44,929 nt of DNA from IMG/VR virus record IMGVR_UViG_3300043654_000019, positions 1-44,929 of that record; one strand, 5' to 3'. Within the stretch, counting starts at the first letter, position 1. Each line of letters begins with the position of its first letter. Source of the DNA: a virus. This document shows, piece after piece, positions 14,355 to 20,967 of the stretch. A program made the position numbers and the translations under genes. The notes under the pieces were generated by a model. It saw only the letters and a list, made by a program, of their open reading frames with translations. It ran no database searches and was not told where the DNA came from.

Positions 14355-14838
14355 TAGTCGGCGGACACACGTAGGACCTTGCCCCCCGATCGATGCGGAC
14401 CGCGCAACCGGCGCGCAGCAAATCGACGGCGCTGCCAATGCCCCAAGGCATGGCCTCGTAATCGGGCAGGGTTTCAGGATAACGCGCCATGAGCGCCTCA
14501 ACGATCGTCTTGGCGGCCGACGTCGAATAGCCGTCATGCTCGCAGGCCTGGTAGTCATAGAAGCGCGCAAGCTTGGCGATCGCGGCCGGCTTGGCGCGCC
14601 GGCGGACAAAGCGATAGGCGCGCGCTTGGCGCAAGCTGCGCGCCATTTCGACGCGCATGCCGTGGCCTTTCGGCCGCCCGTGTACGCGGTAGCAGGCCTC
14701 AAAGCTCTTGACGTTCTCGCGCAAGAGCATGCGCCCGAACTTGGTCAGGTTGAGCAATCGGCGCCCGTGCGGCGCAAGCTTCTCAAACGCGGTCATGAGG
14801 ATATCGATATCGAAGTCAGAAACGACAAAGCAGGACAT
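14341..14838 (-). CDS. conserved accessory protein of the antirestriction region
   Basis: A 165-aa protein. The start MSCFVVSDFDIDIL, the middle segment ARFYDYQACEHDGYSTSAAK and the end of that domain (LPDYEAMPWGI) resemble a family often found near ArdC-type genes on mobile elements. Its biochemical role is unknown to me. It lies downstream of ardC in the same leftward unit, so a part in host defence evasion is plausible but unproven. An operator copy overlaps its last codons. Confidence 0.6.
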   Translation of the reverse strand: MSCFVVSDFDIDILMTAFEKLAPHGRRLLNLTKFGRMLLRENVKSFEACYRVHGRPKGHGMRVEMARSLRQARAYRFVRRRAKPAAIAKLARFYDYQACEHDGYSTSAAKTIVEALMARYPETLPDYEAMPWGIGSAVDLLRAGCAVRIDRGARSYVCPPTRQND

Positions 14839-14839
14839 G

Positions 14840-14911
14840 TTAAATCTTTCCAGTTGCGAGCATGTAGAGGGTGAAAAAGAGGGAAAGCGCGGTGAGGAGG
14901 CCGGGCAGCAT
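14840..14911 (-). CDS. 23-aa hydrophobic peptide
   Basis: A very short frame begins with the ATG of TGATG at the stop of the 137-aa gene and ends 1 nt before the next gene. Its product is almost wholly hydrophobic (LPGLLTALSLFFTLYMLATG), one membrane span with a C-terminal lysine. The exact fit between two coupled genes suggests it is real, but at this length chance cannot be excluded. Confidence 0.4.
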   Translation of the reverse strand: MLPGLLTALSLFFTLYMLATGKI

Positions 14912-15324
14912 CACGCGGCCTCGCGCATTGGCTCGAGCCGCGCGCGCTTGGCTTCCATCGCCAGGGCGTAGCGTTGCTTGATGTTGAGGCCTTGCCCGTC
15001 TTTCGACTTGCCAAGCGCCCAATTGAGCCGATCGCGGCCGGCAGCTGCGGCAAATTCCGCCCGACACTTGGCGGCATAATCCGGCATTTTGTAATCGAGC
15101 GAGAGGCGCGGCGCCGGCTTGATCGAATTGAGCGCCTTGATCCAATCGCCGACGGCTTGCCCATAAGCGCGCTTTTCATCGGCGCTCAACTCGCGGCCGC
15201 GCGCGGTCATGCGCCACTTCTCGACGCTGGCGCTGGCGGTTTTCGGATAGGCCGGGCCCCATGCGGCCGGCTCGGGCTTGCCGTTCAAATCTTCGAAGCG
15301 GAACGGTTTGGCGGTGTCATACAT
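14911..15324 (-). CDS. unrecognised 137-aa helical protein
   Basis: Function unknown. The product is basic and helical with tryptophans (YDTAKPFRFEDLNG, DEKRAYGQAVGDWIKAL, LNWALGKSKDG). It has its own ribosome site (AGAAAGGA) and an operator copy at 15338-15350 directly upstream, so it can be transcribed separately from ardC. Downstream genes follow by overlap. Confidence 0.65.
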   Translation of the reverse strand: MYDTAKPFRFEDLNGKPEPAAWGPAYPKTASASVEKWRMTARGRELSADEKRAYGQAVGDWIKALNSIKPAPRLSLDYKMPDYAAKCRAEFAAAAGRDRLNWALGKSKDGQGLNIKQRYALAMEAKRARLEPMREAA

Positions 15325-15337
15325 TGCAAATCCTTTC

Positions 15338-15350
15338 TAGTCACATTGCC
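15338..15350 (-). promoter_or_regulatory. operator copy upstream of 15324 gene
   Basis: TAGTCACATTGCC is an exact match to the reverse form of the phage operator. It sits 13 nt upstream of the start codon, next to the ribosome site. No convincing -35/-10 pair could be assigned here, so whether it controls a local promoter or blocks read-through from ardC is open. Confidence 0.6.
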
Positions 15351-15412
15351 TACGTTCGGGACACAAAGCGCCCGCCAATGCCCTCGATTGCGCGAGGGCA
15401 TAAGCTTGCGCT

Positions 15413-16315
15413 TTATGCAGCCTCCAGCATCGGCTCGAGCTCCTCGAGCTCCTCAACTGGCGCCGCAATCGCGGCCTCGCGCATGAATTCGACGGCGCGC
15501 GACGCTGCAGCTGCAGCGGCAACGATCGCCTTGTCATGTTCGGTCAGGAATTGCACCCAATGGGCGATGTAAGCCGCATCGGCGCCGTCATTGTCGAAAG
15601 CAAACTCAGCGCACAAAAACGCGCTGGTGAGCTCGGCCACGAGCTCCTCGGCAGAGTAAGCGCGATCGCCGAACTTCTTACCGAACGTGCGATTAAGCCG
15701 CTTCTCGGCGCCCGTCCAATGCCCGAGCTCATGGAACGCCACGCCATAATAGCTCGAGGCGGTCTTGAACGTCTCGAAGGCCGGCATGTTCACAAAGTCG
15801 GCGCCCGGCTGGTAATAGGCGCGCGGCTCGCCGTGACGATAATCGGCGCCCGTGGCTGCAATGAATTGATCGGCCAATTCGTCGCGCGCGTTGGCGTTGG
15901 CGACGCGTTGCGCGCCGTTCGGATCGGTCACGCGCGCCGGTAAATTGTCGCATTGCGCGACATTGAAAACCGTGTACGCCTTCAGGAACGAAATGGCGCG
16001 CCGCTCGCCGGTCGCGTCATCCTTCTTTATGAGTTTCGAAACATAAATGACGGTCTCGCCCTTTTCGCCCTTGCGCACGTTGCCGCCAAGCTCAAGGGCT
16101 TGTTTGAACGTCAACCATAGCGGCGCGGTAAACCCGCTTTCTTGCGCGCGCGACCACAGCAAAATGACGTTGGCGCCCGAATAGGCGCGTTGCGTGAGCG
16201 CGTTGCGCGGCATGACGCCAAACCCTTTCGACGACCATGGTTGACGCCACGGGACAACACCAGTCTTGAGCCGCGCGACAATGCGGGCGGTGATTTCAGC
16301 GTGAAGATTTCTCAT
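15413..16315 (-). CDS. ardC: ArdC-like antirestriction protein with zincin domain
   Basis: A 300-aa protein. Residues 1-120 form the ArdC single-stranded-DNA-binding region (LKTGVVPWRQPW, YSGANVILLW, WLTFKQALELGG, RKGEKGETVIYV, YTVFNVAQCDNLP). Residues 185-240 form a zinc metalloprotease-like domain with HELGHW (His195, Glu196, His199) and SAEELVAEL supplying the third ligand. ArdC proteins protect entering DNA from host restriction. Start 16315 fits the family start RNLHAEITARIV; a longer in-frame form from 16402 is less likely. It follows a 53-aa gene under the operator-rich promoter at 16.55 kb. Confidence 0.88.
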   Translation of the reverse strand: MRNLHAEITARIVARLKTGVVPWRQPWSSKGFGVMPRNALTQRAYSGANVILLWSRAQESGFTAPLWLTFKQALELGGNVRKGEKGETVIYVSKLIKKDDATGERRAISFLKAYTVFNVAQCDNLPARVTDPNGAQRVANANARDELADQFIAATGADYRHGEPRAYYQPGADFVNMPAFETFKTASSYYGVAFHELGHWTGAEKRLNRTFGKKFGDRAYSAEELVAELTSAFLCAEFAFDNDGADAAYIAHWVQFLTEHDKAIVAAAAAASRAVEFMREAAIAAPVEELEELEPMLEAA

Positions 16316-16344
16316 TTGAGCGGTTATCCTTTGCTTTGTGGGGA

Positions 16345-16506
16345 TTAGTGCGAGCGCGCGCCGTTCGTGGCGATGCGCCAAAAGTTGCGCGCCTCTTTCC
16401 AAGTCAGGACCATCGGCCCTTTGCCAGCTGCGCAGACGCGCGCGTCATGCGAAGCAATGGCCTCGCGGAAGAAAAACCGGCGAATATTGCGTTGGCGGAT
16501 TGTCAT
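16345..16506 (-). CDS. 53-aa basic protein, first gene of ardC operon
   Basis: A short gene with AGGAG 8 nt before ATG 16506 and a TAA stop at 16345. The product is basic and aromatic (MTIRQRNIRRFFFREAIASH, LTWKEARNFWRIATNG), with the look of a small nucleic-acid-binding protein. It lies between the operator-bearing promoter and ardC. Function unknown. Confidence 0.55.
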   Translation of the reverse strand: MTIRQRNIRRFFFREAIASHDARVCAAGKGPMVLTWKEARNFWRIATNGARSH

Positions 16507-16525
16507 CTGTTGAGCTCCTCTTTCC

Positions 16526-16597
16526 TAGTCACATTGCCTAGTAACGAGGCTTGATATAGAGGGCAATGTGACTAGTGTCAATAAGGCAAGGTGACTA
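16526..16597 (-). promoter_or_regulatory. leftward promoter with three operators (ardC unit)
   Basis: On the minus strand TTGACA (16581-16576), a 17-nt spacer and TATATC (16558-16553) make a strong promoter. Three near-identical operators surround it: 16585-16597 just upstream of the -35, 16562-16574 inside the spacer and 16526-16538 beyond the -10. The first two read GGCAAGGTGACTA and GGCAATGTGACTA on the plus strand; the third is reversed. This resembles the multi-operator PL/PR control of lambdoid phages and would silence ardC in the lysogen. Confidence 0.8.
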
Positions 16598-16633
16598 TTT
16601 ATGCGATTTGTGTGAAAATGTTTGCGCGAGGCC

Positions 16634-16661
16634 TTGCGCGCGCCTCGTCGAGTGCTAGACT
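16634..16661 (+). promoter_or_regulatory. possible promoter for a leaderless transcript
   Basis: TTGCGC (16634-16639), a 16-nt spacer and TAGACT (16656-16661) precede ATG 16671 by only 9 nt. Transcription would then begin about at the start codon, and no ribosome site is visible. Leaderless messages are known for phage repressor genes such as lambda cI. The boxes are only moderate matches. Confidence 0.4.
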
Positions 16662-16670
16662 TGACGGCTT

Positions 16671-16919
16671 ATGTCATTGAACGCGCAACAAAAAGACGCG
16701 CTCACAGTGCAGCTGAGCGCGCTCCTCGAGCATGACGAGCCACGCGCCTTCCTGGCGACATTGCACCGTATGGCCGAACGGCAAGCCTTCACCGAAACAC
16801 GCCGCGATCGTTACGACGATGCGTTCAACTGGCAAGCCATCGCCGACGCCCTAGCGCACGTCCGTCGCGAGCTCTTGCGCACACAGCAATCTAGCGAACG
16901 GTCTCAATCGGTCGTCTAA
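16671..16919 (+). CDS. 82-aa protein opposite the ardC promoter
   Basis: An unrecognised, mainly helical 82-aa protein (LNAQQKDALTVQLSALLEHD, NWQAIADALAHVRRELLRTQ). No helix-turn-helix is evident. It has no Shine-Dalgarno sequence and may be translated from a leaderless message. It is divergent from the operator-controlled ardC unit, the usual place for a regulator or a gene expressed in the lysogen, but that role is inference. Confidence 0.6.
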   Translation: MSLNAQQKDALTVQLSALLEHDEPRAFLATLHRMAERQAFTETRRDRYDDAFNWQAIADALAHVRRELLRTQQSSERSQSVV

Positions 16920-17147
16920 CCTCACGCGCCAACGCTGGCGTTTTTCGCAGGCTTAACAATGCATGCGCTTAAGCAAAGCGAACGCAACGCCGCCACAACG
17001 CAAAGCCTTCGTCTCAACCAAACCAGCCACAACGCTGCAGTTCGCTTCACTCAACCAAACCAGTCAGCAAAGCGCAACGCAGGCGGAAGTCGGCAACGCA
17101 TTTAACATCATCGCTCGTTTCAAGCATCGCAATGTGTGTGTGGTTAG

Positions 17148-17197
17148 TAGTCACGTTGCCGTGTTGATTGTATGCGTCACGTGATTATAGATCACGT
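17148..17197 (+). promoter_or_regulatory. rightward promoter with operator and 19-bp dyad
   Basis: An exact operator, TAGTCACGTTGCC, lies at 17148-17160. TTGATT (17164-17169), 16 nt and TATAGA (17186-17191) form a candidate promoter. The dyad ACGTGA-N7-TCACGT (17179-17197) is centred on the -10, the same arrangement as at the integrase promoter. It may start the rightward accessory operon. Confidence 0.65.
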
Positions 17198-17433
17198 GGT
17201 TTGTATTGCTAACACATTGATATCATTGATAATTGTGTGGTGACGTCATAGTCTGTGTGTGTGTGATGTGGACGACGGAAGCAAAGCGGATGGTCGACGC
17301 GAATTCCAGCCGAAAACGTTATGCCCCCCACTCCCCGCCCTCGACCGGAACCGGAACCGGGGGCCCCATCCACCTCGCCACGCGCTCCATATTCCACAAG
17401 TCAACCATGGGTTCGTATGGTGAAATATTGGGC

Positions 17434-17478
17434 TTGACGTGAGACTATGAGACGGTCTCAATGGTCTCAATTGTCTCA
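17434..17478 (+). promoter_or_regulatory. GTCTCA/TGAGAC array before accessory operon
   Basis: Two TGAGAC units (17440, 17448) face three GTCTCA units (17455, 17464, 17473). The last three are spaced exactly 9 nt apart. TTGACG at 17434-17439 could be a -35, with CTCAAT 18 nt further on as a weak -10. The array lies 46 nt before the first gene of the operon, so it is likely a binding site for a regulator different from the one using the GGCAA operator. Confidence 0.55.
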
Positions 17479-17523
17479 CACGCAGCGGGTTGTGGGGCGG
17501 TGAGCGAGCTTTTGGAGGGATCG

Positions 17524-17760
17524 ATGGGCAAGGGTAGGAATTTGGCGGCGGACGGGGTTAAGGCCAGGACCGACGAGTTAATCCACTATTTACGGACGGA
17601 GACGCAAGCGAGCGGGCCGTTGACGCAGGGTGCGGCGGCGCATGCGATCCAGGCTTACGAGACGGGGGCGTATTGGGCGGTGAAGGCGTTGCTCGAGGCG
17701 GACGCGATTGAGGGGGATGACGGGGGGGGCGAGCCGGCGAGCAAGGAGACGGACGCGTGA
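17524..17760 (+). CDS. unrecognised 78-aa protein, first gene of accessory operon
   Basis: A helical 78-aa protein (DELIHYLRTETQASGPLTQG, YETGAYWAVKALLEAD) with an acidic tail. ATG 17524 has GGAGGG 4-9 nt upstream, the strongest ribosome site of this operon. It opens a run of about 14 small genes coupled by start-stop overlaps. Function unknown. Confidence 0.65.
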   Translation: MGKGRNLAADGVKARTDELIHYLRTETQASGPLTQGAAAHAIQAYETGAYWAVKALLEADAIEGDDGGGEPASKETDA

Positions 17761-17813
17761 CGGATTTCCGCGACAACACGAGGCGTCTCCGGAGCGGGCG
17801 CAAGCTTTGGTGA
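17757..17813 (+). CDS. possible 18-aa basic peptide
   Basis: A GTG at 17757 overlaps the previous stop as GTGA and opens an 18-codon frame (MTDFRDNTRRLRSGRKLW). The coupling pattern is that of its neighbours and it fills the gap before 17833. The length is too short to be sure. Confidence 0.3.
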   Translation: MTDFRDNTRRLRSGRKLW

Positions 17814-17832
17814 AGCGCGACATGGGGCGGGG

Positions 17833-18111
17833 ATGACCCTGACCGAAAGCGAGTGCGATCGGCTCAACGAGGGCCGCAAGCAAGGGGTTCGCCCTTACCC
17901 GATCGTGCGCCATTGCTATCATTGCGCCCCCGTCAACCCGCCGGCCGACGAAAACGGCGTCGTGCATGCCGAGGACAATGTCAGCGACGCGGACGAGATT
18001 TATCTCAGCGACGATCACGACGTCGGCCTGACTTTCGCCTGCCATTGCCTCTGCGGCGACCTTGAGCACGAACGCTGCGAGTACGAGCGCGGCGGGGGAC
18101 TGCTGCATTGA
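17833..18111 (+). CDS. Cys-rich putative zinc-binding protein
   Basis: A 92-aa protein with cysteines at 8, 28, 31, 70, 72, 74 and 82 (HCYHC and CHCLCGD) and an acidic middle, suggesting bound zinc. ATG 17833 follows GGGCGGGG. Its stop overlaps the next start as TTGA. Function unknown. Confidence 0.6.
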   Translation: MTLTESECDRLNEGRKQGVRPYPIVRHCYHCAPVNPPADENGVVHAEDNVSDADEIYLSDDHDVGLTFACHCLCGDLEHERCEYERGGGLLH

Positions 18112-18383
18112 GCGCCGGCGACTGCATCCATAACTACGTCATCGGCAATTGTCCGATTTGTGGGATGCGCGAGGACGAGGTCAAGCTTGGCGCGACCGGC
18201 GAGTTGCGCGCGGCGCTCCAGGGGCTTGTCGACCGGCTCGACCAAATCCATGCCGACCCGGCCTATAAGAGCGTGTGGACGAGTTATCACGTTCATGGCG
18301 GGCGGTATGATGGCCCGACTTATGTCGAGGCTTTAGCCCGCGCTCGCGCCGCCTTGGCCGGCCTCGATGAGGTTCACGCATGA
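18108..18383 (+). CDS. small CxxC protein with TTG start
   Basis: A 91-aa protein with an N-terminal metal-site-like CIHNYVIGNCPICG (Cys6, Cys15, Cys18), a helical middle (LRAALQGLVDRLDQIHAD) and a YHVHGGRYDGPTY segment. The TTG start overlaps the previous stop (TTGA) and is preceded by GGGGGA. Function unknown. Confidence 0.6.
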   Translation: MSAGDCIHNYVIGNCPICGMREDEVKLGATGELRAALQGLVDRLDQIHADPAYKSVWTSYHVHGGRYDGPTYVEALARARAALAGLDEVHA

Positions 18384-18763
18384 GCACCAACATCTCGCGC
18401 CAATACGGCCTGCACGAAATCCCCGGCACGGAAGCCGAGGCCCCGAACATGGCGCGGCAGGTGAGCGCCGGCTTCGAAGGCCAGATGCGCGACTATGTCG
18501 GGGCGATTTGGGTCAAATTGGGCGAGCTCGAGCGCCAGGTGGTGAGCCTCGAGGAATGGCGCGAGGAGATGAATTATCGCCTCTTCAACCCTTCGTCACG
18601 GCCGTTGCCGTTGCTGGCGGCCGCCGACGACGGCGGGGAGGGGAAACGGCGACGGTCCCCTTCGGGAGTACGCGCTCCTCCCCGTGCGTCCAAGCCTTGG
18701 CTGGCCGAGGGGGTCAGCAAAGCCACGTGGTACCGGCGCCATCCCAAGGCGGTCGCGCCGTGA
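18380..18763 (+). CDS. coiled protein with C-terminal HTH-like motif
   Basis: A 127-aa protein. The middle is helical (VGAIWVKLGELERQVVSLEE). The C-terminal end carries PWLAEGVSKATWYRRHPK, a pattern typical of the recognition helix of small phage DNA-binding proteins. A basic, proline-rich linker separates the two. It is ATGA-coupled at its start. It may be a regulator or an adaptor to DNA. Confidence 0.6.
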   Translation: MSTNISRQYGLHEIPGTEAEAPNMARQVSAGFEGQMRDYVGAIWVKLGELERQVVSLEEWREEMNYRLFNPSSRPLPLLAAADDGGEGKRRRSPSGVRAPPRASKPWLAEGVSKATWYRRHPKAVAP

Positions 18764-19032
18764 CGATGTTCGAACAGGCCGCCGACGAGGCCGAAGCGCT
18801 GGCCAAGCGATGCTTTCCGATCCTCGCCGGCCACGACCGGATGGTCCAGGGCGCGGCCCTGGCCGAGCTCGTCGCCCACCATATCGCCGGCCACGTCATC
18901 CTCGGCGACAGGGGAAAAACCGAGGCGCTCAGGGCCATGTTGCTCAAGGAGTACATCAAGGCCGTCGAAGGCCTTATTCCGATCCTCGACGAGGACGTCA
19001 TTCAACCCGAAATCGCCCGGCGGGCGCAATGA
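18760..19032 (+). CDS. unrecognised 90-aa helical protein
   Basis: An all-helical 90-aa protein (MFEQAADEAEALAKRCFPIL, LAELVAHHIAGHVI). GTG 18760 overlaps the preceding stop as GTGA; ATG 18766 is the alternative. The end overlaps the next start as ATGA. Function unknown. Confidence 0.55.
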   Translation: MTMFEQAADEAEALAKRCFPILAGHDRMVQGAALAELVAHHIAGHVILGDRGKTEALRAMLLKEYIKAVEGLIPILDEDVIQPEIARRAQ

Positions 19033-19277
19033 GCGACGACACGCGCATCCCCCTCAACTGGTCGCCGTTTTGGGAAAGTCTGACCAAAGAGGAATGGCAT
19101 GAGCTGTTCGAAACCAGCCGGCTGACCGGGGACGTGCTGGCGCGCTACTGGCGGATGTCCGAATGGCAGGGCGAAATGCCGAGCTCGATCCTGATTGAAG
19201 TCTACCGGCCCGACGTCGAGCGGCTGGCGCGCAGGCTCAAGAAGGAAAGAGCCAAGGCGGCCAGGGCGCGCGCATGA
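19029..19277 (+). CDS. unrecognised 82-aa protein
   Basis: An 82-aa protein rich in Trp and Glu (NWSPFWESLTKEEWHELFET) with a basic tail (RRLKKERAKAARARA). It is ATGA-coupled on both sides and lies directly before the HTH protein that may be the small terminase. Function unknown. Confidence 0.55.
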   Translation: MSDDTRIPLNWSPFWESLTKEEWHELFETSRLTGDVLARYWRMSEWQGEMPSSILIEVYRPDVERLARRLKKERAKAARARA

Positions 19278-19684
19278 GCGTCGTTTCCCTGTTCGAGCCC
19301 GACGACGAGCAAATGATCCTGGCGCTCGAGCGCGAGGAGGGCAACGTCACCAAGGCCGCCGAACGGCTCGGCGTCGCCCCGGCGTGGCTCAGGCGCAAGA
19401 TCAATTCGACCCCAACGCTCGAGGCGGCGATCGCCGAAATCATGGAGCAAGACGTCGATCGCGCGGTCGCCATCATGCGCTCGGGCCTCAAGGAGGAGAG
19501 CTATCTGGTCCGGTTCTACGCCGCCAAGGAGTTCTTGCGCACCGAAACCGCGCGCCGGCGCGGCTTTGGCATGCCCCAACACCCGCAAGTCGAAACCACC
19601 AGCGGCGGCCGCGCCGTGATCGTGCTCAAATGGCTCGACGACGACAAAGCAGAGCCAAAACAACTGGAAGGCCCGCTCGAGTAA
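19274..19684 (+). CDS. Fis-type HTH protein, candidate small terminase subunit
   Basis: A 136-aa protein. Residues 18-45 form a helix-turn-helix (EGNVTKAAERLGVAPAWLRR), followed by a helical middle and a C-terminal strand-like end (GRAVIVLKWLDDD). Small terminase subunits have this order: DNA-binding HTH, oligomerisation helices, and a tail contacting the large subunit. No other candidate lies near terL, which is about 5.4 kb downstream. A paralogue without the tail lies at 11776-12045. The packaging role is inferred and moderately uncertain. Confidence 0.5.
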   Translation: MSVVSLFEPDDEQMILALEREEGNVTKAAERLGVAPAWLRRKINSTPTLEAAIAEIMEQDVDRAVAIMRSGLKEESYLVRFYAAKEFLRTETARRRGFGMPQHPQVETTSGGRAVIVLKWLDDDKAEPKQLEGPLE

Positions 19685-19696
19685 AGGAGAAACGTG

Positions 19697-19882
19697 ATGG
19701 TCGAGCCAACCGTATTGCATGCCAAACCAGAGCTAAGTCTTGAACGGCAGGACTATGAGGCCCGGCGCACCGAGGCGCGGCTCGAATTGATCCTCCGCTA
19801 TTGGAACGCTTGGGCCGCCAATGCCCCCGTTTCCACCATTCGGATGCAGGGGAAGTTTCCCAAGCCGGCGCGCAAGCAATGA
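19697..19882 (+). CDS. unrecognised 61-aa protein
   Basis: A 61-aa protein with a strong AAAGGAG site before ATG 19697 (GTG 19694 is adjacent). It has a charged helix (SLERQDYEARRTEARLELIL) and a basic tail. The stop overlaps the next start as ATGA. Function unknown. Confidence 0.55.
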   Translation: MVEPTVLHAKPELSLERQDYEARRTEARLELILRYWNAWAANAPVSTIRMQGKFPKPARKQ

Positions 19883-20202
19883 GCGCCAAGAAGCCGCTCG
19901 ACGAGGTTTGGGCCGCCGCCTTTGCGCATCCTGGCGTGGCGTTCCCGGTCGGCCGCGCCGTCGTGTGCGATCTATGCTCGAAGGATTGGACGGATAGCCC
20001 GCTCACCGGCGGCTTTCTGTTCTTGAGCAAGGGCGTCTGCCCCGACTGTGCGCCCCGCTTCATGCAGGACATCGTCAAATATAAAGAGCAAGAGTACATT
20101 CACGCGACATGCCCGCCGGGTGAAAGCTTCGCCGACATGGTGCGTCGGATGCGCGGCCCCGACGCCTTCATTCGCGTCACGGTGTCGGTCGGCAAGCCAT
20201 GA
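19879..20202 (+). CDS. zinc-ribbon protein of accessory operon
   Basis: A 107-aa protein with two CxxC knuckles (Cys30/Cys33 and Cys54/Cys57) separated by about 20 residues, a standard zinc ribbon. A helical, charged C-terminal half follows. It could bind nucleic acid or protein. It is coupled to both neighbours by ATGA. Confidence 0.6.
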   Translation: MSAKKPLDEVWAAAFAHPGVAFPVGRAVVCDLCSKDWTDSPLTGGFLFLSKGVCPDCAPRFMQDIVKYKEQEYIHATCPPGESFADMVRRMRGPDAFIRVTVSVGKP

Positions 20203-20465
20203 GCCACGCCACGCCCGGCTATTGGATGTACGAAACCAGCGGGGCCTTGCGCCCCGCGATCGTCCATTACCTCAAGGGGGGCGAGCTCACGCCGGCCGAG
20301 ATTGCCGCCATCCGCGCCTATCTCAGGCAATGGATCATGGCCGACGGGTGGTATGCCGGCCCAGCGGTCGACGCCCTCAGGACCGCCATCGACGGCCTCA
20401 ACTCGCGCCAGGCGATCCGTCGCTGGCTCGACATCGCCCTCGACGAGGATATCGATCCGCTATGA
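20199..20465 (+). CDS. unrecognised 88-aa protein
   Basis: An 88-aa helical protein with many aromatic residues (GYWMYETSGALRPAIVHYLK, AIRAYLRQWIMADGWYAGP). A similar composition occurs in small host-takeover or plasmid accessory proteins, but I see no diagnostic motif. ATGA overlaps at both ends. Confidence 0.55.
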   Translation: MSHATPGYWMYETSGALRPAIVHYLKGGELTPAEIAAIRAYLRQWIMADGWYAGPAVDALRTAIDGLNSRQAIRRWLDIALDEDIDPL

Positions 20466-20734
20466 GCGACGCGATTTACGACATCATCATCGCCCAAGCC
20501 GAGGCGGCGAAGCGCGGCGCGCTCAGCATGTGGACGGTCTACAAGCGGCCGAAAGACTATGCGTGCGGCTATGTCGCCAGGCGGTTCGAAGTCGCCGGCG
20601 ACGTCACGCCGACGGCGATGAGCCTCAAATGCCTCGAGCTCGAGCCGATCCGCCAGAAGCTCGCCCGCGCCGGCCTCACCCGCTTGGACCGCAATGAGGA
20701 CGACGAGCCGCAAATCGTGGAAACCTGGCTATGA
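20462..20734 (+). CDS. unrecognised 90-aa protein
   Basis: A 90-aa protein with a VYKRPKDYACGYVARRFEV segment, a small beta hairpin followed by helices (LSLKCLELEP-type turns, IRQKLARAGLTRL) and an acidic end. It is ATGA-coupled within the accessory operon. Function unknown. Confidence 0.55.
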   Translation: MSDAIYDIIIAQAEAAKRGALSMWTVYKRPKDYACGYVARRFEVAGDVTPTAMSLKCLELEPIRQKLARAGLTRLDRNEDDEPQIVETWL

Positions 20735-20967
20735 CCTATCGCGTCCGCCAGCATATCCCGAACTACGTCACGGGCCTCGATCCCGAAGAGGTCGTGGTCG
20801 AGGAGGCCGACATCGCCAACCCCGACAAAGTCCCCTGGATGAAGGGCTTCCAGCATGAGGGCTTCGTCGAGTTCACCACCGAGCCATACATCCACGGCGA
20901 GGTCCTGATCTCGGCGCGCTACGATGACGGCAAGTCCTGGGTCTGCTCAATCGCGAGGCCGCAATGA
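20731..20967 (+). CDS. unrecognised 78-aa beta-rich protein
   Basis: A 78-aa, acidic, beta-strand-rich protein (TYRVRQHIPNYV, PEEVVVEEADI, EGFVEFTTEPYIHGEVLISA). ATGA overlaps on both sides place it in the accessory operon. Function unknown. Confidence 0.55.
   Translation: MTYRVRQHIPNYVTGLDPEEVVVEEADIANPDKVPWMKGFQHEGFVEFTTEPYIHGEVLISARYDDGKSWVCSIARPQ

Larger units (their letters stand above)
16920..17523. other. 604-bp intergenic control region
   Basis: No convincing gene is seen. Its contents are a 14-bp direct repeat CTCAACCAAACCAG (17013-17026 and 17050-17063), an operator copy at 17148, a dyad-bearing promoter at 17164-17197, a GT-rich stretch around 17250, a CCGGAA repeat and GGGGGCCCC near 17345-17368, and a GTCTCA array at 17440-17478. 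A frame at 16963-17184 is low-complexity and has no ribosome site. The region separates leftward from rightward accessory genes and appears to be a second regulatory centre of the phage. Confidence 0.6.

Noticed and set aside
16963-17184. 73-aa frame in the control region
   Set aside because: Low-complexity, no ribosome site, and it spans the operator and part of the dyad promoter.
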